46,838 nucleotides of DNA, taken from assembly GCA_018268715.1 (NCBI GenBank), contig JAFDVZ010000031.1:1-46838 (forward strand), read 5' to 3'. Of the stretch, positions 14,875 through 21,555 are shown one piece after another. Under the pieces are notes generated by a model. That model did no database searches. It was not told the origin of the DNA and saw only the letters and a program-made list of their open reading frames with translations. The stretch comes from Acidobacteriota bacterium (GTDB taxonomy: Bacteria; Acidobacteriota; Terriglobia; Bryobacterales; Bryobacteraceae). Within the stretch, counting starts at the first letter, position 1, and each line of letters begins with the position of its first letter. Position numbers and translations under genes: made by a program.

Positions 14875-15888
14875 ATGGAAACGATTCTCTTTCTGGCTCA
14901 CACGGAAGCGGACGGCGGGCTGGCGAAGGCCACGCTGGAGGCGCTGGAGGCGGCCCGCGCGCTGGGCGGCGTGTTGATCGCGGGACTGGTTGGCGCGAGC
15001 GTCGAGGCGGCGGCGAACTCGATCGCCGGATGCGGCGCCTCGAAGATTCTCGGCGTGGCGGGGGAGGCCTTCGGCGAGTCGCGCTATTCCACCGATGCGG
15101 CGGCCGCGGAAGCCATCGCGCAGGCGGCGAACGCCACGGTGATCGTGGCGGCGCACACGTCGCGATGGGCGCGGGCGTTGCCGGGCGTCGCTCAGCGATT
15201 GGGGGCGGCGGTGGATACGCACGTCGCGGCGCTGTCGGCAGATCTCAAGGCCACGCGCTGGTATTACCGGCAGCGCATCGAGGGCGTGATTGAACGCGCC
15301 GCGCGGCCGAGGGTGATTCTGCTTGATTCCGGATGCGCTCCGGCCTACGCCGGCGCTCCGGGGGCGGCGGCGGTGGAGTTAGTGAATGTCGAGATAACTC
15401 CCGCCTTGCAGCGGACGCGAGTTATCGGCAAGCAGGCGCCAAAGGCGGAGCAGCAGACCATCCGGCCGGACGCGGCGATCCTGTTTGTGGCGGGCGCGGG
15501 GTGGACCAAGAAGCAGAAAGACGGACAGACGCACGTCGCCGACGCGGGGAAACTGATTCTCGACTTCATCGGCTCGGCTAACTCGTCGCTCGGCTCGAGT
15601 AAGTCGCTGGTGGATTTGAGCGGCGAGGGCCAGGCGGTGCTGCCGTTCCTGTCGCACTTGAACCAGGTGGGGCAGACGGGTTCGACGCCGCGGCATCCCA
15701 AGGGGCTCGCCACCTGCTGCCATGGCGAGGAGCCGCACGTGGTGGGATGGCGTTTCATCAAAGAACGGCGCGCGGTGAACCTGGACGCCAACTGCGGATG
15801 GGCTCGCGGGAAGGCCGATGTGCTGTATGTCGCCGATGCGTTCGCGGTGATCGCAAAGGTGAACGAGTTATTGAAGGCCAAATCCTAA
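14875..15888 (+). CDS. etfA: electron transfer flavoprotein, alpha subunit (divergent)
   Basis: The 337-residue protein aligns with EtfA/FixB: ETILFLAHTEADGGLAKATL at the N-terminus, VIVAAHTSRWARALPGVAQR, a central YYRQRIEGVIE strand region, and the FAD domain with NQVGQTGS. The canonical flavin loop SGAIQH is replaced by Cys281-Cys282-His283-Gly (CCHGEEPH), and the ending is NLDANCGWARGKADVLYVAD instead of the usual APIF..ADY. It should still bind FAD, but its redox properties may differ. ATG 14875 follows the etfB stop by 2 nt. The call as an EtfA-family protein is firm; its exact partner and potential are inference. Confidence 0.85.
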   Translation: METILFLAHTEADGGLAKATLEALEAARALGGVLIAGLVGASVEAAANSIAGCGASKILGVAGEAFGESRYSTDAAAAEAIAQAANATVIVAAHTSRWARALPGVAQRLGAAVDTHVAALSADLKATRWYYRQRIEGVIERAARPRVILLDSGCAPAYAGAPGAAAVELVNVEITPALQRTRVIGKQAPKAEQQTIRPDAAILFVAGAGWTKKQKDGQTHVADAGKLILDFIGSANSSLGSSKSLVDLSGEGQAVLPFLSHLNQVGQTGSTPRHPKGLATCCHGEEPHVVGWRFIKERRAVNLDANCGWARGKADVLYVADAFAVIAKVNELLKAKS

Positions 15889-15955
15889 GCAGGTTTAATG
15901 GGGCGTCGCGAAACGCCGGCGGATGGGAGGCGTCTCACGCTCGGGAGGAACCGGG

Positions 15956-16384
15956 ATGAGACGAATGATCTTATCGACGGCGATGGTGGCGGCGGCGCTG
16001 AGTTCCGTCGCATTCGCTCAAGGCTACTACGGCAACCAGGGCTATTACCGGGGCGGCGAGGGCCGCTACCGGGATGGGTACAATAGCGGTCCGCGGATAT
16101 TGGACCGCGTGCGCGCCGATTTCGAACGGGGGGCGTCGACGAGTTTCTACGCGCGCGATCAGCGGTGGCGATTCGATCATGCGATCCGGGAGCTGAACCG
16201 GTTTGAGGACAAGCTCCGCGAGGGCAAGTTCGACAAGGGGAAGCTCGATTCGGTGATCGACGACGCGGCGCACCTGTCGCGGGCGCGGGACCTGGATCCG
16301 CGGATGCGGGACATCATGGCGAGGGACGCGGACGAGTTGCGGGCGTTCCGGGCGAATCGGGGCGGCTATTACGGCCGCTGGTGA
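15956..16384 (+). CDS. small secreted hypothetical protein
   Basis: The 142-residue protein has a signal peptide (MRRMILSTAMVAAALSSVAFA, cleavage after AFA) followed by a Gly/Tyr/Arg-rich segment (GYYGNQGYYRGGEGRYRDGY). A charged, helical region comes next (WRFDHAIRELNRFEDKLREG, later DDAAHLSRARDLDPRMRDIM) and the C-terminus is GGYYGRW. I do not recognise the family. ATG 15956 is chosen because it starts the signal peptide and follows a GGAGGAA ribosome site. It lies 67 nt after etfA in the same direction, but nothing ties its function to the electron-transfer genes. Confidence 0.75.
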   Translation: MRRMILSTAMVAAALSSVAFAQGYYGNQGYYRGGEGRYRDGYNSGPRILDRVRADFERGASTSFYARDQRWRFDHAIRELNRFEDKLREGKFDKGKLDSVIDDAAHLSRARDLDPRMRDIMARDADELRAFRANRGGYYGRW

Positions 16385-16419
16385 AAATGCGGCGAGGGGG
16401 CGATGCGCGGGCGGAACGG

Positions 16420-16587
16420 TCAGACTTTTTCGCGCGACGCATTGCCCCATCGGCGGAAGCGATGCAGACAGGAAGCGCAACGGTAGGGGAAGTACCCGAA
16501 CAGGGCGCAAAGATGATCGACAACGCTGCGTCTGCGCGAGCGGCTGACGTCCACACCGTTGCATGCAGGACAGATGAGTGGACCCAC
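16420..16587 (-). CDS. zinc-ribbon microprotein
   Basis: The 55-residue basic protein has two CxxC knuckles (CPAC and CASC) enclosing RSRRRSVVDHLCALFGYFPYR, and ends RFRRWGN. The layout CPxC...RRS..R...LL..LG..PYRCxxC..RF resembles small zinc-ribbon proteins frequent in Acidobacteria, whose role is unknown. GTG 16587 is preferred over ATG 16605 because TATACT ends exactly 6 nt before it, while the longer start would place that element inside the gene. It is convergent with the secreted protein gene (35-nt gap) and divergent from the sigma factor gene. Confidence 0.65.
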   Translation of the reverse strand: MGPLICPACNGVDVSRSRRRSVVDHLCALFGYFPYRCASCLHRFRRWGNASREKV

Positions 16588-16593
16588 AGCGGC

Positions 16594-16599
16594 AGTATA
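16594..16599 (-). promoter_or_regulatory. putative -10 element, leaderless zinc-ribbon gene
   Basis: On the minus strand TATACT ends 6 nt before GTG 16587. No -35 match or Shine-Dalgarno sequence is seen. Confidence 0.4.
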
Positions 16600-16692
16600 C
16601 GTCATTCGTCAGCGGCCTCGTCCGGCCCGTCGACGGGCGGCGGAGAGCGGTGTGCGGCGCCCGGGCTGTTAAACTGACAGAGAGAAACGCCC

Positions 16693-17325
16693 GTGGCGGA
16701 AACCAACTTAACAAGCGAGGTCGCCAATACCGAGGAACTGGGCCTGGTCACCCAAGCGCGCTCTGGCGACGGGACCGCGTTCAGCGACCTGGTGCGGCGA
16801 TATGAACGCAAGATCTACCGTCTGGCGAAGAACATCACGCAACACGATGAGGACGCCGAAGACGTGCTGCAAGAGACCTTCCTGAAGGCCTACGAACACC
16901 TGCCGGATTTTCAGGGGAACTCGAAGTTTTACACGTGGCTGGTGCGCATCGCCGTGAACGAGGCGCTGATGAAGCTTCGCAAACGGAAGACGGACCGAAC
17001 CGTGCCGCTCGACGAACCGGTGGACACCGGCGAAGAAACGGTGGTCCGCGAGATCGCGGTGTGGGACGAGGATCCGGAACGGCAGTTTTCGCAGGAAGAA
17101 CTCAGTCAAATCCTAAACGACGCCGTTCAAAGTCTGAAACCAGCTTTTCGCACCGTTTTCGTGCTACGGGACATCGAAGAACTAAGCACCGAGGAAACGG
17201 CGCAGGCCATGAATATTTCGATCCCCGCGGTAAAGAGCCGCCTGCTGCGCGCACGGCTGCAGTTGCGTGAGAAGTTGACCCGCTTCTTCAAGCGCAAAGG
17301 AGACGACGTCTTTGCTTACTTGTAA
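16693..17325 (+). CDS. ECF sigma factor (RpoE-like)
   Basis: The 210-residue protein is an extracytoplasmic-function type sigma factor. Region 2 is clear (LVRRYERKIYRLAKNIT, then DAEDVLQETFLKAYEHLP and FYTWLVRIAVNEAL), as is region 4 (LKPAFRTVFVLRDIEELS, then TEETAQAMNISIPAVKSRL). An acidic linker joins them. It starts with GTG 16693; TAAACT at 16670-16675 may be part of its promoter. The anti-sigma gene overlaps its 3' end by 14 nt, the usual arrangement for co-expressed pairs. The regulon and inducing stress are not visible here. Confidence 0.93.
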   Translation: MAETNLTSEVANTEELGLVTQARSGDGTAFSDLVRRYERKIYRLAKNITQHDEDAEDVLQETFLKAYEHLPDFQGNSKFYTWLVRIAVNEALMKLRKRKTDRTVPLDEPVDTGEETVVREIAVWDEDPERQFSQEELSQILNDAVQSLKPAFRTVFVLRDIEELSTEETAQAMNISIPAVKSRLLRARLQLREKLTRFFKRKGDDVFAYL

Positions 17326-17569
17326 GGAATTTCTACAAGAGCTGAATGAGTTCCTGGACGAGACCGCGGACCAGGAACTGCGGGAACGGCTGATGACCCA
17401 CGTATCGGAGTGCCCGAACTGCTTCGTGATCTTCGACACGACACGCAAGACACTGCGGGTGTACAAGGGCCTGGAGGCGCAGGAGATTCCCGACGACGTC
17501 CATAAGCGGCTGATGGAGCTGATCGCGAAACGGTGCAAGTGCTCGGGCGCGTCGGGCGGGGGCGCCTGA
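17312..17569 (+). CDS. ZAS-domain anti-sigma factor, soluble (85 aa)
   Basis: This small protein has the zinc anti-sigma signature HVSECPNC (H-x3-C-x2-C) after an N-terminal helix (CKEFLQELNEFLDETAD). It should hold the overlapping sigma factor inactive, perhaps sensing thiol oxidation through the zinc centre. There is no membrane segment, unlike many anti-sigma factors; the C-terminus ends CKCSGASGGGA with two further Cys. Translation starts at a rare TTG (17312), supported by AAAGGAG 9 nt ahead, and overlaps the sigma gene by 14 nt. Confidence 0.85.
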   Translation: MLTCKEFLQELNEFLDETADQELRERLMTHVSECPNCFVIFDTTRKTLRVYKGLEAQEIPDDVHKRLMELIAKRCKCSGASGGGA

Positions 17570-17623
17570 AGCGACGCCTCCCAGCACGAGAGCGTTAGTG
17601 GAGCGCGACCGAAGGGCGGCGGC

Positions 17624-17911
17624 TCAGGCGATCGCGCTCAGCATGTTGTCGGCCTCCAGGTCGACTTTGCGCAATCCGGCACGCAGGATCAGTTCCCTGA
17701 TCTCGTCCAGTTGGTTATCGTAGGCGGGGAACGCCACCGTGGTGTCCGGAAAACCGTGGCGGATCTCCGGGTTGATGGGGAAATCGGCGTCCGCCAGCGC
17801 TTCGAGTAACTCCTCGAGTAAGCGCGAGTCCACCCGGGCTCGGACTTGCACCAACTCGCCACTGAGGCCGCGCAGAGCGGCCGAGTCGTCGGCATCGGGC
17901 CGAAACTTCAT
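17624..17911 (-). CDS. hypothetical protein
   Basis: The 95-residue acidic protein starts MKFRPDADDSAALRGLSGEL and ends LRKVDLEADNMLSAIA. It appears to be soluble, with alternating helices and short strands (FPINPEIRHGFPDTTVAFPA). I recognise no family. ATG 17911 is chosen because GGGAGGGAG lies about 8 nt ahead; an 18-residue upstream extension would include that site. It is convergent with the anti-sigma gene, 54 nt apart, the two stops lying within a short inverted repeat (CGCCTGA/TCAGGCG). A promoter-to-terminator RNA unit ends 53 nt upstream of it. Confidence 0.7.
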   Translation of the reverse strand: MKFRPDADDSAALRGLSGELVQVRARVDSRLLEELLEALADADFPINPEIRHGFPDTTVAFPAYDNQLDEIRELILRAGLRKVDLEADNMLSAIA

Positions 17912-17964
17912 ACGACACTCCCTCCCAACGGGATGACTCCCTGAGCAGAAGAGCGATCGGCCCA

Positions 17965-18094
17965 AAATAAAAAGCCCCTAGGGTGCTAAAGCCCTAAGGG
18001 TTTGAATCTCGTGAAGACCGACTCGCCTTTAGCATTTTTTAGCGTGGTTGCAATTAGCAGGATCGCGCGAACGATCCTAAATCAATCCACGAAC
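17965..18094 (-). ncRNA. candidate small RNA, minus strand
   Basis: A promoter at 18101-18130 is followed, about 120 nt on, by a terminator-like stem with a T-rich tail (minus-strand GCTTTTTATTTT at 17964-17975). The region has no plausible open frame. It contains a perfect 7-bp hairpin (AGGATCG/CGATCCT, 18059-18078), a long-range stem TGCTAAAG/CTTTAGCA (17984-17991 with 18027-18034) and the closing stem CCCCTAGGG/CCCTAAGGG (one mismatch). I recognise no known RNA class. The stem TGCTAAAG also precedes TTTTTT on the plus strand, so the structure could end transcription in both directions. Confidence 0.5.
17984..18040 (+). terminator. possible plus-strand terminator with long loop
   Basis: TGCTAAAG (17984-17991) pairs with CTTTAGCA (18027-18034), followed directly by TTTTTT (18035-18040). 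The loop is 35 nt and partly self-paired (CCCTAAGGG). It would stop readthrough toward the NADH dehydrogenase gene. Confidence 0.4.
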
Positions 18095-18100
18095 ACTCTC

Positions 18101-18130
18101 AGATTAACACCACTCAATAAAGTAAATCAA
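18101..18130 (-). promoter_or_regulatory. sigma-70 type promoter, minus strand
   Basis: On the minus strand TTGATT (18125-18130) and TAATCT (18101-18106) are 18 nt apart. The expected start is near 18094 and no gene follows before the terminator at 17965. Confidence 0.5.
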
Positions 18131-18181
18131 GCCTTTAGTTAGGATCGCACCCTGGCCGCGCGGGCGAGCATCCAAAGGAGC

Positions 18182-19513
18182 ATGGCGGACGCTGGCGAAC
18201 GGCATCGGGTGGTGATCGTTGGAGGCGGTTTCGGGGGCCTGTACGCGGCGCAGTCCCTGAAGAAGGCGCCGGTGCGGGTGACGCTCATCGACAAGCGGAA
18301 CTTCCACCTCTTCCAGCCCTTGCTGTACCAGGTGGCCACGGGCTCGCTGTCGCCGGGCGAGGTGGCGTCGCCTCTTCGCAGCGTGCTGTGGACGCACAGG
18401 AATGCGCAGGTGCTGCTGGCCGAGGCCTACGACCTCGACGTCGAACGGCGCCGGGTGATCGTCAACGACGGCGAGATCGAGTACGACACCTTGATCGTCG
18501 CCACCGGCTCGCAGAACCATTACTTCGGACACGACCATTGGGAGGAGCACGCTCCCGGCCTTAAGACGATCGAGGACGCCACGCGCATCCGGCAGAAGAT
18601 CCTGTTCGCCTTTGAAGCCGCCGAACGAGAGGCCGATGCCGAGGCGAGGCGCGCCTGGCTGACGTTTGTCGTGGTGGGAGCGGGACCGACGGGCGTGGAG
18701 TTGGCCGGAGCGCTCGGGGAGATCGCCAATGACACGCTGCGGCACGAATTCCGCTCGATCCGGCCCGAGGACGCGCGCATTCTGCTGCTGGACGGATCGC
18801 CTCGGCTGCTGCCGCCCTATCCCGAAGAACTGTCGCACCGGGCGGAACAGCAACTGATCCGGCTGGGGGTGCGGGCGCGCGCCAACGTCCGCGTGACGGC
18901 GATCGACGGGGACGGAGTGACGCTGACCGGACCGTCCGGCGAAGAGCGGATTGCGGCTCGCACCGTGGTGTGGGCCGCCGGCGTCACCGCGACGCCGCTG
19001 GGTAAGGCGATCGCCGCCCGCACCGGCGCACAACTCGACCGGGGCGGGCGTGTCGTGGTGGGTCCGGACCTCACCGTGGTTGGGCATCCGGAGATCCTGG
19101 TGATCGGCGACCTCGCGTCGGCGACACAGGATGGCAAGCCGTTGCACGGCGTCGCGCCGGTGGCGATGCAGCAGGGCCGTTACGCCGCCCGGCTAATTGA
19201 ACGACGGCTGCGGGGGATGCCCACGGAGCCGTTCCGCTACTTGGACAAGGGCAGCCTGGCGGTGATCGGTCGCGCCGCCGCGGTGGCGTTCTTCTTCGGC
19301 GGGAAGGTGAAGATTTCGGGTTACCTGGCCTGGATGGTGTGGCTGCTGGTGCACCTGATGTACATCGTGGAGTTCGAGAATCGGGTGCTGGTGTTCATCC
19401 GATGGGGATTCCAATACCTGACCTTCAACCGAGGCGCGCGCCTGATCACCGGATACCGCGACCTTCCCCGCGGAGCGCACCCCGAAGAGGCCGAAACGCT
19501 GGCGCGAGACTGA
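18182..19513 (+). CDS. ndh: type II NADH dehydrogenase (NDH-2)
   Basis: This membrane-associated flavoprotein oxidises NADH and reduces quinone without pumping protons. The 443 residues contain the FAD motif VVIVGGGFGGLYAAQSL near the N-terminus, the FQPLLYQVATGSLSPGE signature, the NADH-binding motif FVVVGAGPTGVELAGAL near residue 160, and LVIGDLA(S) near 305. The C-terminal region has an amphipathic membrane anchor (YLAWMVWLLVHLMYIVEF). AAAGGAG lies just 1 nt ahead of the ATG, closer than usual. Its stop abuts the stop of the convergent fliM gene. Confidence 0.93.
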   Translation: MADAGERHRVVIVGGGFGGLYAAQSLKKAPVRVTLIDKRNFHLFQPLLYQVATGSLSPGEVASPLRSVLWTHRNAQVLLAEAYDLDVERRRVIVNDGEIEYDTLIVATGSQNHYFGHDHWEEHAPGLKTIEDATRIRQKILFAFEAAEREADAEARRAWLTFVVVGAGPTGVELAGALGEIANDTLRHEFRSIRPEDARILLLDGSPRLLPPYPEELSHRAEQQLIRLGVRARANVRVTAIDGDGVTLTGPSGEERIAARTVVWAAGVTATPLGKAIAARTGAQLDRGGRVVVGPDLTVVGHPEILVIGDLASATQDGKPLHGVAPVAMQQGRYAARLIERRLRGMPTEPFRYLDKGSLAVIGRAAAVAFFFGGKVKISGYLAWMVWLLVHLMYIVEFENRVLVFIRWGFQYLTFNRGARLITGYRDLPRGAHPEEAETLARD

Positions 19514-20482
19514 CTACTCGTGCGGAACCCAGGTGTCGTCGATGTGGAAGGCTCGTTTGCGGCCGGTGGTCACCACCTTGCCACGAAACTTCAGCCGGCC
19601 GTTGATCCAGAAGTCCAGCGGATTCTCCACCGGGTAGTCGAAGGCGAGAATCTGCCCTTCCTCGATGCCCAGCAGGTCCTCCACCCGCAGCATGGGACCG
19701 TTTAGCCGGGCGTCGGCGCGGAAGTTCGACGGTTTGATGAGCTTGAACAGCCGCTCGTGCTCCTCTTCGGTGGCCTCGGACTTGCGCACCGACCACTGCT
19801 GATCGAACTTCTGCCGCAGCATCTTGATGATGATCGAGGGGATTCCCAGGTTCATCATTCCCGAACTATCGCCCAGGCGGACCTCCATGCTGATGGCCAC
19901 CACGGCCTCGTTCGGCGCGAGGATTTTCAACAACTGGGGTTCGGTTTCGAACGCCTCGATGGCGAACTGCATGTTCGTCACCTGCTGCCAGCTATTGCGC
20001 AGGTCGTTCAAAATGATGCGAAGGAAGCCCTCCAGAATACTCTGTTCAATCTCGGTGACCTCGCGGGTCAACTTGGTGGAGGTCTTGCCGCTGCCGCCAA
20101 GCAGCATCTCGAGAATCGGGAAGATCAGGGCCGGGTTGATCTCGAGCAGGGCGTTGCCGTCGTAAGGCTTCAAGCCCAAGGAGACAATGCAGCTCGGCGA
20201 AGGCAGGCACTGCGAGAACTCGATGAAGGACAATTGCTCCACCGAGACCAGGTTCACCACGGCGTAGGCGCGCAGGTAGGCCGACAGGCTGGAGGCGAGA
20301 CTGCGGGCGAAGTTCTCGTGCAGGACGTGGATCGCGCGGAGCTGATCCTTGGCGATACGGTCCGGCCGTCGGAAGTCGTACGGCAGGGCTTTTTTGGCAG
20401 GATCGTCGTCCCCCGCGCTGTCGCGCAGGTTTCGGAATACACTGTCGATCTCGTCCTGTGAAAGTACTCTGTCCGGTGGCAC
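19514..20482 (-). CDS. fliM: flagellar motor switch protein FliM (orphan)
   Basis: The 322-residue protein matches FliM, part of the cytoplasmic C-ring that sets rotation direction. It has the CheY-P binding motif at the N-terminus (LSQDEIDSVF), the CheC-like middle domain (YDFRRPDRIAKDQLRAIHVL, later EINPALIFPILEMLLGG and LTEIE-like LTREVTEIEQSIL) and the C-terminal SpoA domain (LRVEDLLGIEEGQILAFDYP). Start is GTG 20482 with a GGCGG stretch ahead. No other flagellar gene lies in the window, so it is isolated from its usual operon. It is divergent from the HDAC-family gene. Confidence 0.93.
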   Translation of the reverse strand: MPPDRVLSQDEIDSVFRNLRDSAGDDDPAKKALPYDFRRPDRIAKDQLRAIHVLHENFARSLASSLSAYLRAYAVVNLVSVEQLSFIEFSQCLPSPSCIVSLGLKPYDGNALLEINPALIFPILEMLLGGSGKTSTKLTREVTEIEQSILEGFLRIILNDLRNSWQQVTNMQFAIEAFETEPQLLKILAPNEAVVAISMEVRLGDSSGMMNLGIPSIIIKMLRQKFDQQWSVRKSEATEEEHERLFKLIKPSNFRADARLNGPMLRVEDLLGIEEGQILAFDYPVENPLDFWINGRLKFRGKVVTTGRKRAFHIDDTWVPHE

Positions 20483-20613
20483 GTTGGTTCCGCCTGCTAG
20501 AGAGATCGGTCGAAGTTCGCCTTCTCTTTACCCCTGCCCGCTCTCCTTTCGTATGGTAGGCGGCGCGCGGGAATTGTTTCACGCCATCACAGTAGGCTAA
20601 CGTGGTATTCCAA

Positions 20614-21555
20614 ATGCCGACGACTGCATTCCTGCTCGACAACTATTTCGAGCGGCATCAACCCGGGCTTGGGCACCCGGAACGACCCGAGCGGTACGGG
20701 GCGGTGGCCGCCGCCCTGGCGCAGTGTGGCGCGCTGAACGGCGCTCCGCGGATTGAGCGCCGCCGCGCCACCGAGGACGAGTTGCTGCTGTGCCATTCAA
20801 GGGACTATCTGGACACGGTGCGGGCCGACGTGGCTGCCGGCCTGCGGGACCTTTCCACCGGCGACACGGCCATCGGGCCCGGCTCCCTGGAGGTGGCGCT
20901 CGAGGCGGTGGGCGGGGTGTTGAACGCGGTGGACGCGGTGATGACGGGAGGGGCGGCGAACGCCTTCTGCGCGGTGCGGCCCCCCGGCCACCACGCCACA
21001 CGGGATCGAGGCATGGGCTTCTGCATCTTTAATAATGTCGCCATCGCCGCGCGTCATGCCCAGGCGAAACATGGCGCCGCCCGGGTGCTGATCGTGGACT
21101 GGGACGTTCATCACGGCAACGGGACGCAGGATATCTTCTACGACGACCCCTCGGTGTTCTTTTTCAGCACGCACCAGTACCCCTGGTATCCGGGAACGGG
21201 GCTGGATTTCGAAACCGGCATCGGCCGGGGCCGGAACACGACGCTGAATTGCCCGATGCCGGCCGGGTCTGGCAGGGACGCCATCCTGGGCGCCTTCGAG
21301 AAACGCATGAAGCCGGTCGCGGACGCTTACAAACCCGATCTGGTGCTGATCTCGGCCGGGTTCGATTCGCGCGTCGGCGATCCGCTGGGCGGGCTTATGC
21401 TGACCGATCCGGATTTCGCCGACCTGACGGAAATCCTGTGCGAGATCGCGGATAAGCACGCGGGGGGACGGATCGTGTCGATGCTCGAGGGCGGCTATGG
21501 TCTGGAAGGCCTGACCGCCGGGGTCGCCGCGCACGTGGGGAACCTGACTCGATGA
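20614..21555 (+). CDS. histone deacetylase family amidohydrolase (AcuC-like)
   Basis: The 313-residue zinc enzyme would remove acetyl or similar acyl groups from lysines, polyamines or other amines. Family motifs are intact: [16 protein letters not shown] (catalytic His pair), GFCIFNN, the zinc-binding [40 protein letters not shown] and the closing [13 protein letters not shown] 20614 gives the usual N-terminus; a GTG at 20602 in frame would add four residues. Its stop overlaps the start of the M20 peptidase gene by 4 nt, so both are translated together. Whether the substrate is a protein or a small amide is not known. Confidence 0.9.
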   Translation: MPTTAFLLDNYFERHQPGLGHPERPERYGAVAAALAQCGALNGAPRIERRRATEDELLLCHSRDYLDTVRADVAAGLRDLSTGDTAIGPGSLEVALEAVGGVLNAVDAVMTGGAANAFCAVRPPGHHATRDRGMGFCIFNNVAIAARHAQAKHGAARVLIVDWDVHHGNGTQDIFYDDPSVFFFSTHQYPWYPGTGLDFETGIGRGRNTTLNCPMPAGSGRDAILGAFEKRMKPVADAYKPDLVLISAGFDSRVGDPLGGLMLTDPDFADLTEILCEIADKHAGGRIVSMLEGGYGLEGLTAGVAAHVGNLTR

